From Cupriavidus basilensis (lineage in GTDB: Bacteria; Pseudomonadota; Gammaproteobacteria; Burkholderiales; Burkholderiaceae), in NCBI RefSeq assembly GCF_000876015.1, contig NZ_BBQM01000005.1:88144-152143 (forward strand): a stretch of DNA of 64,000 nucleotides, written 5' to 3'. Positions 17,647-27,834 of the stretch are shown here, in pieces. The translations under genes were made by a program, and so were the position numbers. Below the pieces are notes generated by a model that searched no databases, had not been told where the DNA came from, and saw only the letters and a program-made list of their open reading frames with translations. The stretch's first letter is position 1. The number at the start of each line of letters is the position of its first letter.

Positions 17647-19431
17647 ATGACCTATCGTGCCCCGCTCAAGGACATGCTGTTCGTGATGAACGAACTGGCT
17701 GGCCTCGACGCAGTCAGCAAGCTGCCCGGTTTCGAGGACGCCACGCCGGAGACGGCGCAGGCGGTGCTCGACGAGGCGGCCAAGTTCAACGAGCAGGTGG
17801 TGGCGCCGCTCAACCGCATCGGCGACACCGCCCCCAGCAGCTGGAAGGACGGCGTGGTGACGACCACGGCCGGCTTCAAGGAAGCCTTCCGCCAGTTCGC
17901 CGAAGGCGGCTGGCAGGGCGTGCTGCATTCGCCGGACTTCGGCGGCCAGGGCCTGCCCAAGCTGATCGCCACCGCCTGCAACGAGATGCTCAACAGCGCC
18001 AACCTGTCGTTCGCGCTGTGCCCGCTGCTGACCGACGGCGCCATCGAGGCGCTGCTCACCGCCGGCAGCGACGCGCAGAAGGCCGTCTTCCTGCCCAGGC
18101 TGATCTCGGGCGAGTGGACTGGCACCATGAACCTGACCGAGCCGCAGGCCGGCTCGGACCTGGCCGCGGTGCGCACGCGCGCCGAGCCGCAGGGCGACGG
18201 CACCTACAAGGTGTTCGGCACCAAGATCTTCATCACCTACGGCGAGCACGACATGGCACAGAACATCGTCCATCTCGTGCTGGCGCGCACGCCCGATGCG
18301 CCCGAGGGCGTGAAGGGCATCTCGCTGTTCATCGTGCCCAAGTTCCTGGTCAACGAAGACGGCTCCACCGGCGCGCGCAACGACGTGCACTGCGTGTCGA
18401 TCGAGCACAAGCTCGGCATCAAGGCCAGCCCCACCGCCGTGCTGCAGTTCGGCGACCACGGCGGCGCCATCGGCACGCTGGTGGGCGAGGAGAACCGCGG
18501 CCTCGAGTACATGTTCATCATGATGAACTCGGCGCGCTTCTCGGTCGGCATGCAGGGCGTGGCGGTGTCCGAGCGCGCCTACCAGCAGGCCGTGGCCTTT
18601 GCCCGCGAGCGCGTGCAGAGCCGCCCGGTCGACGGCTCCGCGCGCGAGGCGGTCACCATCATCCACCATCCCGACGTCAAGCGCATGCTGATGACCATGC
18701 GCGCGCTGACCGAAGGCGCGCGCGCGGTGGCCTACGTGGCCGCGGGCGCGTGCGACACCGCGCACCGGCACCCGGACGAGGCCGTGCGCCGGCAGTCCCA
18801 GGCCTTCTACGAGTTCCTGGTGCCCGTCGTCAAGGGCTGGAGCACCGAGCTGTCGATCGAAGTCACCAGCCTCGGCGTGCAGGTGCACGGCGGCATGGGC
18901 TTCATCGAGGAGACCGGCGCCGCGCAGCACTACCGCGACGCGCGCATCCTGCCGATCTACGAAGGCACCACCGCCATCCAGGCCAACGACCTGGTCGGGC
19001 GCAAGACCGCGCGCGACGGCGGCGCGACCGCGCGCGCGATCTGCGCGCAGATCGCCGAGACCGAGGCCGCGCTGGGTAAGCAGGGCGGCGCGGCGTTCGT
19101 GGCGGTGCAGGCGCAACTGGCGCGGGGCCGCGCGGCGCTCGAAGCCGCGGTGGCGTTCGTGGCCGGCCATGCCAAGACGGACCCCAACGCGGTGTTCGCC
19201 GGCAGCGTGCCTTACCTGAAGCTGTGCGGCATCGTGTTCTCGGGCTGGCAGCTCGCCCGCGCGATGCTGGCCGCGCAGGCGAAGCACGGCGAGGACGCGG
19301 CGTTCCATGGCGCCAAGATCGCCACGGCGCATTTCTTCGCCGAGCACATCCTGTCGCAGGCATCGGGTTTGCGCGATGCCATCGTGGCCGGCGCGGCGCC
19401 GGTCAATGCCTTGAGCGAAGCGCAGTTCTGA
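17647..19431 (+). CDS. Acyl-CoA dehydrogenase with C-terminal extension
   Basis: A flavoenzyme that introduces the 2,3 double bond into acyl-CoA and hands electrons to ETF. At 594 residues it is longer than the 380-residue classical type and fits the group with an added C-terminal domain (related to DmdC, the methylmercaptopropionyl-CoA dehydrogenase). Visible blocks: [20 protein letters not shown] (FAD and substrate), GITYGEHD-like loop, [21 protein letters not shown], and the catalytic base in IYEGTTAIQ (Glu439). The substrate cannot be read from sequence. Its place after etfBA argues for direct use of that carrier. Terminator downstream. Confidence 0.9.
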   Translation: MTYRAPLKDMLFVMNELAGLDAVSKLPGFEDATPETAQAVLDEAAKFNEQVVAPLNRIGDTAPSSWKDGVVTTTAGFKEAFRQFAEGGWQGVLHSPDFGGQGLPKLIATACNEMLNSANLSFALCPLLTDGAIEALLTAGSDAQKAVFLPRLISGEWTGTMNLTEPQAGSDLAAVRTRAEPQGDGTYKVFGTKIFITYGEHDMAQNIVHLVLARTPDAPEGVKGISLFIVPKFLVNEDGSTGARNDVHCVSIEHKLGIKASPTAVLQFGDHGGAIGTLVGEENRGLEYMFIMMNSARFSVGMQGVAVSERAYQQAVAFARERVQSRPVDGSAREAVTIIHHPDVKRMLMTMRALTEGARAVAYVAAGACDTAHRHPDEAVRRQSQAFYEFLVPVVKGWSTELSIEVTSLGVQVHGGMGFIEETGAAQHYRDARILPIYEGTTAIQANDLVGRKTARDGGATARAICAQIAETEAALGKQGGAAFVAVQAQLARGRAALEAAVAFVAGHAKTDPNAVFAGSVPYLKLCGIVFSGWQLARAMLAAQAKHGEDAAFHGAKIATAHFFAEHILSQASGLRDAIVAGAAPVNALSEAQF

Positions 19432-19460
19432 CGGCGGTGGCGGTGCGGTAGAAACAAGAA

Positions 19461-19487
19461 GGGCGGCCCCGAAAGGGTCGCCCTTTT
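19461..19487 (+). terminator. Terminator after the acyl-CoA dehydrogenase
   Basis: GGGCGGCCC and GGGTCGCCC pair around a GAAA-containing loop, then a T run. Well placed, 30 bases after the stop. Confidence 0.88.
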
Positions 19488-19596
19488 TGCTGATAAAGCG
19501 CCGTTTAACGCGCCGCGCGCCGAGGGTTTTCTCCCCGTTCCCGCACGCGGCGTGCAGACCGGAGAAGGGAGACCGCAAGCCGGCCTGGCCGGCCGC

Positions 19597-20901
19597 TCAG
19601 GCCACCGCGGGGCGGTGCGCGGCGCGCGCGCCCGGCTGCTTGAGGTAGCGCGTCACCGACAGGTCGTCGGCGCGGATGGCCGGCGAGGTGCCGGACACCA
19701 GGTCCGACAGCAGCTTGCCCGAGCCGCAGGCCATGGTCCAGCCCAGCGTGCCGTGGCCGGTGTTGAGCCACAGGCCCTTGAGCGGCGTGGGGCCGACGAT
19801 GGGCGTGCCGTCCGGCGTCATCGGGCGCAGGCCGGTCCAGAAGGTGGCGCGGCTGACGTCGCCGGCGCCCGGGAACAGGTCGGTCACCACGTGCTCGAGC
19901 GTGCGGCGCTTGGACGGGTCCAGCGAACGGTCGTAGCCGACGATCTGGGCCATGCCGCCCACGCGGATGCGGTCGTCGAAGCGCGTGATGGCGACCTTGT
20001 AGGTCTCGTCGAGCACGGTCGACACCGGGCTGCGCTCCGCGTCGGCCATTGGCACGGTGATGGAGAAACCCTTGAGCGGGTAGACCGGCAGGTTCGAGAG
20101 GCCCGGCAGGATGTTCTTCAGGAACGGCGTCGACCAGCTTCCCAGCGCCACCACCACGAGGTCGGCCGTCACCGGCTGGCCGCCGATCATCGCGCCGGTG
20201 ACGGTGTCGCCGCGGGTCAGCAGCCCGTCGATGGTGCGGTCGTAGTGGAACTTCACGCCGAGGCCCTCGGCCATCGCCGCGAGCTGGGTGGTGAACAACT
20301 GGCAGTCGCCGGTCTCGTCGTTAGGCAGCCGCAGGCCGCCGCTCAGCTTGTGGCTGACCGCGGCCAGCGCCGGTTCGCTCGCGGCGAGATCCCCGCGCGA
20401 CAGCAACTGGTAGGGCACGCCGGCCTGCTCGAGCACGGCGATGTCCTTGGCGGCGCCGTCGAGCTGCTCCTGCGTGCGGAAGACCTGCAGCGTGCCTTGC
20501 TGGCGGCCTTCGTAGGCGATGCCGGTATCGGCGCGCAGCGCGCGGATGCAGTCGCGGCTGTACTCGGCCAGCCGCACCATGCGTTCCTTGTTGGTGGCGT
20601 AGCGCTCGGCCGAGCAGTTCATCAGCATCTGCCACATCCACTGCAGCTGGAACAGCGTGCCGTCCGGGCGCACCGACAGCGGCGCGTGTTCCTGGAACAT
20701 CCACTTGATGGCCTTGAGCGGCACCCCGGGCGCGGCCCACGGCGATGCGTAGCCGGGCGAGATCTGCCCGGCGTTGGCGAAACTGGTGCCGAGCGCGGGC
20801 GCGGCCTCGCGGTCGATCACGGTGACTTCGTGGCCGGCGCGGGCCAGATACCAGGCGCTTGTCACGCCGATTACACCGCTGCCAAGGACGAGAACTCGCA
20901 T
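19597..20901 (-). CDS. dadA: D-amino acid dehydrogenase small subunit
   Basis: A membrane-associated FAD enzyme that deaminates D-amino acids (D-alanine above all) and feeds electrons to the respiratory chain; with alanine racemase it degrades L-alanine. The ATG used gives 434 residues, normal for DadA; the frame stays open upstream but adds non-family sequence. N-terminal FAD motif GSGVIG with the following acidic residue in VTVIDRE; also [23 protein letters not shown] and [30 protein letters not shown] blocks. It is divergent from an Lrp-type regulator across 109 AT-rich bases, the usual arrangement for dad control. Confidence 0.95.
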   Translation of the reverse strand: MRVLVLGSGVIGVTSAWYLARAGHEVTVIDREAAPALGTSFANAGQISPGYASPWAAPGVPLKAIKWMFQEHAPLSVRPDGTLFQLQWMWQMLMNCSAERYATNKERMVRLAEYSRDCIRALRADTGIAYEGRQQGTLQVFRTQEQLDGAAKDIAVLEQAGVPYQLLSRGDLAASEPALAAVSHKLSGGLRLPNDETGDCQLFTTQLAAMAEGLGVKFHYDRTIDGLLTRGDTVTGAMIGGQPVTADLVVVALGSWSTPFLKNILPGLSNLPVYPLKGFSITVPMADAERSPVSTVLDETYKVAITRFDDRIRVGGMAQIVGYDRSLDPSKRRTLEHVVTDLFPGAGDVSRATFWTGLRPMTPDGTPIVGPTPLKGLWLNTGHGTLGWTMACGSGKLLSDLVSGTSPAIRADDLSVTRYLKQPGARAAHRPAVA

Positions 20902-21010
20902 AGTCGGGGGCTCGAAACCAAAAAAGAGGGTGGATAAAGTAATTCTCTCTATACTATTTAAATATATGCAGTCATAGTTATTGTAATTTTCAAGGAAACA
21001 GGAACTACTC
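20902..21010. promoter_or_regulatory. Divergent promoter region dadA / lrp-type regulator
   Basis: The interval is strikingly AT-rich compared with its GC-rich surroundings, with TATACTATTTAAATATATG at its centre, several A/T tracts and a TTGAAA -35-like element on the minus strand. Lrp proteins like such flexible AT-rich DNA. The exact start sites were not resolved. AAGGAAACAGGAA before the regulator gives a usable SD. Confidence 0.65.
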
Positions 21011-21514
21011 ATGAGAACGAGCCGGCAACCGGTGCGCAGCCTCGACCGGCTGGACCGCAAGATCCTGGCGCTGCTCCAGGCCGACGGGCGGATGTCGATG
21101 AAAGAGCTGGCCGAGGCCGTCGGGCTGACCATCACGCCCTGCATCGAGCGGGTCAAGCGCATGGAGCGCGACGGCGTGATCATGGGCTACTACGCGCGGC
21201 TCAATCCGGCCCTGCTGGGCAGCGGCCTGCTGGTGTTCGTGGAGATCTCGCTGGGCAACAAGTCCGGCAACATGTTCGAGCAGTTCCGCCGCGAGGTCTC
21301 GCGCATCCCGGAAGTGCTCGAATGCCATCTGGTGTCCGGCGATTTCGACTACCTCATCAAGGCGCGCATCCGCGAGATCGGCGAGTACCGCCGCCTGCTC
21401 GGCGACATCCTGCTGCAGCTGCCCGGCGCCGCGCAGTCCAAGAGCTACGTGGTGATGGAGGAAATCAAGGAGACGCTGGCGATCGCCGTCGACGAAAAGG
21501 CGCCGCTCGCCTGA
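21011..21514 (+). CDS. Lrp/AsnC family transcriptional regulator
   Basis: A 167-residue one-domain-plus-sensor regulator. Residues about 13-60 form the helix-turn-helix ([20 protein letters not shown] then [20 protein letters not shown]) and the rest is the RAM effector domain with [18 protein letters not shown]. It resembles BkdR/DadR-type Lrp proteins. Being divergent from dadA, it most likely activates that gene in response to an amino acid such as alanine; this is inference from position. Confidence 0.9.
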   Translation: MRTSRQPVRSLDRLDRKILALLQADGRMSMKELAEAVGLTITPCIERVKRMERDGVIMGYYARLNPALLGSGLLVFVEISLGNKSGNMFEQFRREVSRIPEVLECHLVSGDFDYLIKARIREIGEYRRLLGDILLQLPGAAQSKSYVVMEEIKETLAIAVDEKAPLA

Positions 21515-21587
21515 GGGCGGCCCGCCAGCCCGCGGCGCTTTCCCGCGCGCCGCCACGCGCCCGGAAAACCTGCATGCGGCGCCTCGA

Positions 21588-21607
21588 TACTGTATATTTA
21601 TACAGTA
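21588..21607. promoter_or_regulatory. LexA (SOS) box before the radical SAM gene
   Basis: TACTGTATATTTATACAGTA is a perfect CTGT-N8-ACAG palindrome core and differs at one base from the ideal E. coli SOS box. It ends 26 bases before the ATG of the radical SAM gene and lies 73 bases after the Lrp-type regulator, so only the downstream gene is a sensible target. The embedded TATATTTATAC also looks like a -10 region, so repressor binding would block the promoter. Confidence 0.85.
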
Positions 21608-21633
21608 CATCGTAACGCGCAGCAGGAGTTGTC

Positions 21634-22719
21634 ATGGCGTCACTCAAGACCGGTTTCCAGCGCGGCCGCGGGGCGCTTTCCAACGTCGAATCCCGCTTCG
21701 ACGGCTGGTCGCGCGAGCCCGACGACGACGGCCTCGCGGCGGTCCTGGAAGCCCACGGCGAACTGCCCCCGCGCAAGACCATCGTGGTCCTCGAAGCGGC
21801 GAAATCGATCATCACGCGCAACCAGTCGCCCGACATCCCGTTCGACCAGTCGATCAACGTCTACCGCGGCTGCGAGCACGGCTGCTCGTACTGCTTCGCG
21901 CGCCCGACCCACGCCTACCTCGGGCTGTCGCCGGGGCTGGACTTCGAGACGCAACTGTTCGCCAAGCCGAACGCGGCCGAGCTGCTGCGGCGGGAACTGA
22001 GCAAGAAGCACTACGTGCCCTCGGTGATCGCGCTCGGCACCAATACCGACCCTTATCAGCCGATCGAGCGGGAGCACCGGCTGACGCGCGCCATCCTGGA
22101 GGTGCTGGAGGAATTCAACCATCCGGTGGCCATCACGACCAAATCGTCGCTGGTCACGCGCGACGCCGACATCCTCGCCCGCATGGCGGCCAAGGGCCTG
22201 GCCCGGGTCTACGTCTCGATCGGCACGCTCGACGCGGACATCGCCCGGCGGCTCGAGCCGCGCGCCAATACGCCGGCCAGGCGCATGGAGGGCGTGCGGC
22301 GCCTGGCCGGGCAGGGCATTCCCACCGGCGTCATCGTGGCGCCGATCATTCCGGCGCTGACGGACTTCGACATCGAGCGCGTGCTCGAGACCGCCGCCGG
22401 GGCCGGCGCCGGGGCGGCCGGCTACGTCATGCTGCGCCTGCCGCTGGAGGTGCGGGACCTCTTCGTCGAATGGCTGGAGCAGCACTACCCGGGGCGGCGC
22501 CGCCACGTCATGAGCCTGATCGAGCAGATCCGCGACGGCAAGCACAACCAGTCCGAGTTCGGCCAGCGCATGCGCGGCACCGGCATCTTCGCCGAGCTGG
22601 TCGGCAAGCGCTTCGCGCAGGCCTGCCGCCGCTTCGGGCTCAACCAGCAGCGCCCGCCCTTGCGGGCCGACCTGTTCCGCGTGCCGGAGCCGCCGTCCGC
22701 GCAGCAGTCGCTGTTCTGA
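21634..22719 (+). CDS. PA0069/SplB-like radical SAM protein, probably SOS-controlled
   Basis: A 361-residue radical SAM protein of the group often named after PA0069 or Rv2578c and related to the spore photoproduct lyase COG. The 4Fe-4S site is Cys80, Cys84 and Cys87 within INVYRGCEHGCSYCFARPTH (CX3CX2C). Further family blocks: FAKPNAAELLRREL, GTNTDPYQPIEREHRLTRAILE and GIPTGVIVAPIIPALTD. The reaction is not known for this family; relation to a DNA photoproduct lyase is only suggestive. SD GCAGGAG precedes the ATG. The LexA box upstream supports a role after DNA damage. Confidence 0.88.
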   Translation: MASLKTGFQRGRGALSNVESRFDGWSREPDDDGLAAVLEAHGELPPRKTIVVLEAAKSIITRNQSPDIPFDQSINVYRGCEHGCSYCFARPTHAYLGLSPGLDFETQLFAKPNAAELLRRELSKKHYVPSVIALGTNTDPYQPIEREHRLTRAILEVLEEFNHPVAITTKSSLVTRDADILARMAAKGLARVYVSIGTLDADIARRLEPRANTPARRMEGVRRLAGQGIPTGVIVAPIIPALTDFDIERVLETAAGAGAGAAGYVMLRLPLEVRDLFVEWLEQHYPGRRRHVMSLIEQIRDGKHNQSEFGQRMRGTGIFAELVGKRFAQACRRFGLNQQRPPLRADLFRVPEPPSAQQSLF

Positions 22720-22750
22720 CGCGCCGCGCGCGGTGTCCGCCCTCGCTGGC

Positions 22751-25021
22751 CTACACCGCCGCGCGCCGCAGGCGCAGCGCATTGGAGACCACCGACACCG
22801 AGCTCAGGCTCATGGCCAGCGCGGCGAACATCGGCGACAGCAGCATCCCGGTCGCGCCATACAGGACGCCGGCCGCCAGCGGCACGCCCAGCGCGTTGTA
22901 GACGAAGGCAAAGCCGAGGTTCTGCTTCATGTTGCGGATGGTCGCTTCGGACAGCTTGCGGGCGCGGGCGATGCCGCGCAGATCGCCCTTCACCAGCGTG
23001 ACCTGGGCGCTGTTCATGGCCACGTCCGTGCCGGTGCCCATCGCGATGCCGACGTCGGCCTTGGCCAGCGCCGGCGCATCGTTGATGCCGTCCCCGGCCA
23101 TCGCCACCACGCGGCCTTCCTGCTGGAGCCGGGCGACCAGCGCCAGCTTGTCCGCCGGCCTGACCTCGCCGTGGTATTCGCCGATCCCCAGCTTGCCGGC
23201 CACGGCCCGGGCCGTGGCCACGCCGTCGCCGGTGGCCATCACCACGCGGATGCCCTGCGCCTGCAGGCTGCGCAGCGCTTCCGGCGTGGTCGCCTTGATC
23301 GGATCCGACACCGCCAGCAGGCCGGCCAGCGTGCCGTCGACGGCCAGGTACATGACGCTCGCGCCCTGCGCGCGCAGGCCGTCGCTGGCCTCGCTGAGGG
23401 CGGCGGCGGAGACGCCCGCGGCCGCCATCAGCACGGTATTGCCGAGCGCGAGTTTGCGGCCCGCCACGGTGCCCCGCACGCCGATGCCGGTGCCCGACTC
23501 GAAATCCGCGGCCGTGTCGAGCGGCAGGTTCTGCCGGCGCGCCGCCTCGACCAGCGCGGCCGCCAGCGGATGTTCGCTGCCCTGGTCGAGGCTGGCCGCC
23601 AGGCGCAGCACTTCCTGGTCGGAGAATCCGTTGATGCCGAGGCCGCGCTCGAAGGCCGGGCGGCCTTCCGTGAGCGTCCCGGTCTTGTCGACGATCAGCG
23701 TGTCGACCTTGCGCAGGTTCTCGATGGCCGATGCATCGCGGAACAGCACGCCGTTCGACGCGCCCTTGCCGCTGGCGACCATGATGGACATCGGGGTCGC
23801 CAGCCCGAGCGCGCACGGGCAGGCGATGATCAGCACCGCGACGGCGTTGATGAGGCCGTACACCCAGCCTGGCTGCGGGCCCCACAATCCCCACGCCAGG
23901 AACGTGAGCACGGCGACGGCGATGACCACGGCCACGAACACGCCGGCCACCTTGTCCGCCATGCGCTGCATCGGCGCCTTCGAGCGCTGCGCCTGCGCCA
24001 CCATCTGCACGATCTGCGACAGCACGGTCTGTGAGCCGATTTTCTCGGACACGATGACCAGGCTGCCGGTGGCGTTCATGGTCGCGCCGATGACGTGGTC
24101 GCCGGCGCGCTTGGTCACGGGCATCGGCTCCCCGGTAATCATCGACTCGTCGACCGAGCTGCCGCCTTCGGCCACCACGCCGTCGACCGGCACCTTCTCG
24201 CCCGGCCGCACGCGCAGGCGGTCGCCCACGTGCACGTGGGCCAGCGGCACATCTTCCTCGCTGCCGTCGGCGTTGAGGCGGCGCGCCGTCTTCGGCGCGA
24301 GGCCGAGCAGCGAGCGGATCGCCGCCGAAGTCTGCGAGCGGGCCTTGAGCTCCAGCAGCTGGCCGACCAGCGTCAGCGAGATGATGACCGCGGCGGCCTC
24401 GAAATACACGCCGATGCGGCCATGCATGGCGAAGTCCTGCGGGAACAGCCCCGGCGCCACCGTGGCGACGACGCTGTAGACATAGGCCGCGCCGGTGCCG
24501 AGGCCGATCAGCGTCCACATGTTGGGGCTGCGCTGCGCGAACGAGCGCACGCAGCGCGCCAGGAACGGATACCCCGCCCACAGCACGACCGGCGTGGACA
24601 GCGCCAGCTCGACCCAGCTTTGCGTCGCGGCCGCCATCCAGCCGAGCTGGTGCCCGAACATGGCCAGCACGAACACCACGGCGGTCAGCGGCAGGGTCCA
24701 CCAGAAGCGCCGCTGGAAGTCCGCCAGCTCGGGGTTCTCCTCCGCTTCCAGTTCCGGCATGAGCGGCTCGAGCGTCATGCCGCATTTCGGGCAGTTGCCG
24801 AGATGATCCTGCCGGATCTCCGGATGCATGGGGCAGGTGTAGATGGTGCCTTCCTGCGCCGGCGCGGCGTCCGGGGATTGGCGGGGGGCGGGCGCCGGCG
24901 CGTGGGCGTGATGGTGGTGATGGTCGTGGTCGTGCGGATGGCCGCCGGCGCCCATGCCGCCGTCCTGGGGCGGATGGACGTGCTGATGGGTTTCGCCCTG
25001 CGCGGGTTCGTGACGGTCCAT
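22751..25021 (-). CDS. P1B-type copper/silver-exporting ATPase
   Basis: A 756-residue metal-pumping ATPase. Domains in order: a His-rich N terminus (about residues 12-40, with a [10 protein letters not shown] run), a short metal-binding domain with [10 protein letters not shown]...NCPKCGM (residues 61-82), two leading membrane helices, the actuator with TGE (residues 296-298), the CPC metal site (Cys401, Cys403), the phosphorylated Asp445 in DKTGTLTEG, the SEHPLAAAL block and [10 protein letters not shown]. The CPC type points to Cu+ or Ag+. Unlike classical CopA, no HMA domain with a GMTCxxC motif is present; this resembles the SilP/CopF-like group. No metal regulator or chaperone gene is seen next to it. 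Confidence 0.93.
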   Translation of the reverse strand: MDRHEPAQGETHQHVHPPQDGGMGAGGHPHDHDHHHHHAHAPAPAPRQSPDAAPAQEGTIYTCPMHPEIRQDHLGNCPKCGMTLEPLMPELEAEENPELADFQRRFWWTLPLTAVVFVLAMFGHQLGWMAAATQSWVELALSTPVVLWAGYPFLARCVRSFAQRSPNMWTLIGLGTGAAYVYSVVATVAPGLFPQDFAMHGRIGVYFEAAAVIISLTLVGQLLELKARSQTSAAIRSLLGLAPKTARRLNADGSEEDVPLAHVHVGDRLRVRPGEKVPVDGVVAEGGSSVDESMITGEPMPVTKRAGDHVIGATMNATGSLVIVSEKIGSQTVLSQIVQMVAQAQRSKAPMQRMADKVAGVFVAVVIAVAVLTFLAWGLWGPQPGWVYGLINAVAVLIIACPCALGLATPMSIMVASGKGASNGVLFRDASAIENLRKVDTLIVDKTGTLTEGRPAFERGLGINGFSDQEVLRLAASLDQGSEHPLAAALVEAARRQNLPLDTAADFESGTGIGVRGTVAGRKLALGNTVLMAAAGVSAAALSEASDGLRAQGASVMYLAVDGTLAGLLAVSDPIKATTPEALRSLQAQGIRVVMATGDGVATARAVAGKLGIGEYHGEVRPADKLALVARLQQEGRVVAMAGDGINDAPALAKADVGIAMGTGTDVAMNSAQVTLVKGDLRGIARARKLSEATIRNMKQNLGFAFVYNALGVPLAAGVLYGATGMLLSPMFAALAMSLSSVSVVSNALRLRRAAV

Positions 25022-25246
25022 TCGGCGGCGCTCCTTTCGGTTGGGCCACGCGCGCGCCTGTCGCGCGCCGGCGTTGGCATCATAGGCGCATCGCGCGGCG
25101 GCTTGCTGATGTGGCGCAAACCGTGGCGAACCGACGGCATGGCGGCGTCATGGCGGCGTCATGGCGGCGGCGGGCCGCCGCGTGGCTGGCTGGAACGGGA
25201 AGGCGCGGCGCATGGCCGCGTTGGGCGGCGGGCCGCGTGGCCGCGG

Positions 25247-25729
25247 TTACTGCGAGAGCGCCCGCGCCGCCTCGACCTGGGATTCGAAGAAGGTCTGGAA
25301 GCTGATGGCGAGGCCGGCCATCAGCAGGCCGGTGCCGATCAGCAGCGACAGGATGACCAGGATCACCACCGGCCAGCCCGAGCGGGTGGGCTGGCCGTGC
25401 GGGTTGAAGCGCGCGTCCCATTTGTCGTCGGCGCGCAGCCCGTACACGATGGCGGTGAGGAAGGCGGCGATCAGCGAGGTGCCGCCGGCCACCGCGAAGG
25501 TCCAGTTCAGCGCGGGCGAGCCGGCCCCGGTCTGCATCGACGCCACGCCGATGGCGCCGGCCAGCGTGGCCAGCAGGTGGGCCCAGCCGAATTTGTCGCG
25601 CAGCCCGCCCAGGTAGAAGCGGTGCAGCCCGAGGCTGCCGCACAGGAAGGCCAGGGCGACCGTGGCCAGCTTGGATTTGCCGGTGGCGGCGGTCTTGGCG
25701 GCGGCGGGGACTTGGGTGGCGACGGGCAT
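25247..25729 (-). CDS. TM2-domain membrane protein
   Basis: A 160-residue membrane protein with a TM2 motif: two hydrophobic stretches beginning KLATVALAFLCGSLGLHRFYLG (residues about 20-41), followed by two more membrane segments near 66-97 and 118-143. The G-HRFY-G signature is diagnostic for the family. No function is established for bacterial members. The gene stands alone between the copper ATPase and a small exported protein, all on the minus strand but with gaps over 200 bases, so an operon is not implied. Confidence 0.85.
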   Translation of the reverse strand: MPVATQVPAAAKTAATGKSKLATVALAFLCGSLGLHRFYLGGLRDKFGWAHLLATLAGAIGVASMQTGAGSPALNWTFAVAGGTSLIAAFLTAIVYGLRADDKWDARFNPHGQPTRSGWPVVILVILSLLIGTGLLMAGLAISFQTFFESQVEAARALSQ

Positions 25730-25952
25730 GGGCAGCGACGAAGTGAGGGCCGGCGGAACCTGCCGGCGGGGGCGGTCACGGGCCAGCCGTGCTGGCGCCG
25801 GCGCTCATTGTACGCCGCCGCATGATGCCGGCAATGCGCACGATGCCGCACGGGCGCGCCGCCGCCGCGGCGCGCGCGGGGCGGATCGGCAATCGGGGGG
25901 AAGGGCGTAAAAGCGGGAAAATCCGGGCGCGGCGCCCGATCCGGCGATCCGG

Positions 25953-26360
25953 CTAGCGGCCGCCGTCGCGTCCGCGCGCCTGCCAGCCGGGGCCGACGCC
26001 GGAGTTGCGCTGCTCGCCGCGCACCGGGTCCGCCTGCGCGCTGCGCTCGGACGGGCGGGCGCGCTCGTCCTCGCGTTCCTGGGGCGGCAGCGCGCGGCCG
26101 CTGAGGCGGTCGTCGGCGCGCGCGCGCGCTTCCATGCGTTCGATCTGGGCGCGCACATGATCCTGTCGTTCGGCGCGCACGCTGGCCATTTCCCAGCCGC
26201 CCTGGCCCGCCTGCGCGCGGGCATTGGCCAGGCTCCGGCCGTCGGGCCGGCTATGTTGCCAGAACGCGACCTGGGCATGGCCGGCGCCGCTGAGGCCGAG
26301 CAGAAGCACGGCCAGCAGGATGCCCGCCACCGGGTCGCGCAGGAGAGTGCGGGGGAACAT
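25953..26360 (-). CDS. Exported hypothetical protein
   Basis: I do not recognise this 135-residue protein. It has a convincing signal peptide (MFPRTLLRDP then VAGILLAVLLLGLSGAGHA, cleavage near residue 29). The mature part is very polar, rich in Arg, Glu, Gln and Asp, probably helical in the middle (about residues 55-95) and disordered at the end. No cysteine is present. Codon use fits its neighbours. Two palindromes lie upstream. Confidence 0.6.
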   Translation of the reverse strand: MFPRTLLRDPVAGILLAVLLLGLSGAGHAQVAFWQHSRPDGRSLANARAQAGQGGWEMASVRAERQDHVRAQIERMEARARADDRLSGRALPPQEREDERARPSERSAQADPVRGEQRNSGVGPGWQARGRDGGR

Positions 26361-26447
26361 GCGGAATCCCAGTTTCCTGTCGCGCGGCGATGTTGTCGGA
26401 AGATGGAATCATGGTACGCACGCGCATCCGGCGCGCCTATGCAAAAG

Positions 26448-26465
26448 CCGTTACCGGTGTAACGG
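26448..26465. promoter_or_regulatory. Palindrome CCGTTAC-N4-GTAACGG
   Basis: Perfect seven-base arms around CGGT, 88 bases before the start of the exported hypothetical protein on the minus strand. It has the size and symmetry of a repressor operator. The binding protein is unknown. Confidence 0.45.
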
Positions 26466-26485
26466 ATTGTTTCGCCCCCGCTGCC

Positions 26486-26497
26486 GCGTCATGACGC
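26486..26497. promoter_or_regulatory. Palindrome GCGTCATGACGC
   Basis: A perfect 12-base palindrome 20 bases from the first, in the same gene-free interval. It may be a second operator half-set or chance. Confidence 0.3.
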
Positions 26498-26552
26498 AGC
26501 GATGAAACCCCGGCGTGCTTCATTTGGCGGCGCTTATTTCGCGGCGCCCATT

Positions 26553-27689
26553 TCATGGCGCATAGCGGATGCGGTAGATCGCGCCCGCCATGTCGTCGCT
26601 GACCAGCAGCGAGCCGTCGGGGGCCACCTGCACGTCGACTGGCCGGCCCCACGGCCGGCCGTCCTGCAGCCAGCCCTGCGCGAACACCTCGCTGCGCACG
26701 GCCTGGCCGCGCCCGTCGAGCACCACCCGGACCACGCGGTAGCCGACCGGCTGGCTGCGGTTCCAGCTGCCATGTTCGGCAATAAAGATATTGTTGCGAT
26801 ATTCGGCAGGAAATTGCGATCCGGCATAGAAGCGCATGCCGAGCGCGGCAACGTGGGCGCCGAGCCTGGCCGCCGGCGGCGCGAACTCGGCGCAGGCGCG
26901 CTGCTTGCCGAATTCCGGGTCGGCGATGTCGCCGGCATGGCAGTACGGATAGCCGAAGTGCTGGCCGGCGCGGGCGAGGTGGTTGAGCTCGTCGTCGGGC
27001 ACGTCGTCGCCGAGGTTGTCGCGGCCGTTGTCGGTGAACCAGAGCTCGCGCGTGCCGGGCTGCCAGTCGAAGCCGACCGTGTTGCGCACGCCGCGCGCCA
27101 CCACCTGCAGGTCGCTGCCGTCGGGCTTCATCTTCATGATGTTGGCGTAGCGGTTCTCGTCCGGCTTGCAGATATTGCACGGCGCGCCGACCGGCACGTA
27201 GAGATAGCCGTCCGGGCCGAACGCGATGAATTTCCAGCCGTGGTGCGTTTCGCTGGGAAAGCGGTCGCTCACCACGACGGGCGCGGGCGGATTGTCCAGG
27301 CGGGCTTCCACGCCGTCGATGCGCACGATGCGCGAGGTCGAGGACGCATAGAGCGCGCCGTCGCGGAACGCCACGCCGACCGGCATGGTCAGCCCGGTGG
27401 CGACGGTGCGCACCTGCGGGTTGCCGGCGAGCGGCGCGGCGATGGCGTACACCTTGCCTTCGCCGCGCGTGCCCACGAACAGCGTGCCGGCCGGCGACAT
27501 GGTCATGCCGCGCGCCTCGGGCACCGCCTGGCTCAGCACTTCGATGCGAAAGCCCGGCGGCAGCTTGATGCGGTCCAGCGGCAAGGCCTCGGCGGCGCCG
27601 GCGGCGGCCGCATGCCCGAGCCAGGCGCCGGCGGCAAGCCAGCCCGCCAGCAGGGCGCGGCGGGCGCGAATGTGAAGGTAGGAACGCAT
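26553..27689 (-). CDS. PQQ-type sorbosone/glucose dehydrogenase-like protein
   Basis: A periplasmic beta-propeller protein of the glucose/sorbosone dehydrogenase family, 378 residues from the ATG that has AGGAGA upstream. Signal peptide: hydrophobic run LLAGWLAAGAWLGHAAAAGAAEA, residues about 13-35. Family blocks: LPPGFRIEVLSQAVPEARGM, YVPVGAPCNICKPD, the WFTDNGRDNLGDD stretch with the calcium/PQQ region, and EHGSWNRSQPVGYRVV. It probably oxidises a sugar or aldose with PQQ, but the substrate is not visible. No PQQ synthesis genes lie nearby. Confidence 0.85.
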   Translation of the reverse strand: MRSYLHIRARRALLAGWLAAGAWLGHAAAAGAAEALPLDRIKLPPGFRIEVLSQAVPEARGMTMSPAGTLFVGTRGEGKVYAIAAPLAGNPQVRTVATGLTMPVGVAFRDGALYASSTSRIVRIDGVEARLDNPPAPVVVSDRFPSETHHGWKFIAFGPDGYLYVPVGAPCNICKPDENRYANIMKMKPDGSDLQVVARGVRNTVGFDWQPGTRELWFTDNGRDNLGDDVPDDELNHLARAGQHFGYPYCHAGDIADPEFGKQRACAEFAPPAARLGAHVAALGMRFYAGSQFPAEYRNNIFIAEHGSWNRSQPVGYRVVRVVLDGRGQAVRSEVFAQGWLQDGRPWGRPVDVQVAPDGSLLVSDDMAGAIYRIRYAP

Positions 27690-27759
27690 GCGATGCTCTC
27701 CTGTCGGGGTTTTCGCCACGATGCCCGTGGCGGGGTGTCGCGTCAATCGCTCTAAGTGT

Positions 27760-27788
27760 TTGTTTGGCCTCGGGATTTGGGCTATACT
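27760..27788 (+). promoter_or_regulatory. Sigma-70 promoter of the rpsP operon
   Basis: TTGTTT and TATACT stand 17 bases apart, 46 bases before the rpsP start. This is the best-formed promoter in the window and drives a highly expressed ribosomal operon. Confidence 0.8.
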
Positions 27789-27834
27789 CTTGTGTTTCGT
27801 GTTCGAACATCAAGTTTTCTGAGGAATCACACCC

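Noticed and set aside
25100..25190. GGCGGCGTCAT tandem copies before the TM2 gene end
   Set aside because: Short two- to three-copy repeat in very GC-rich sequence; likely chance or simple slippage.
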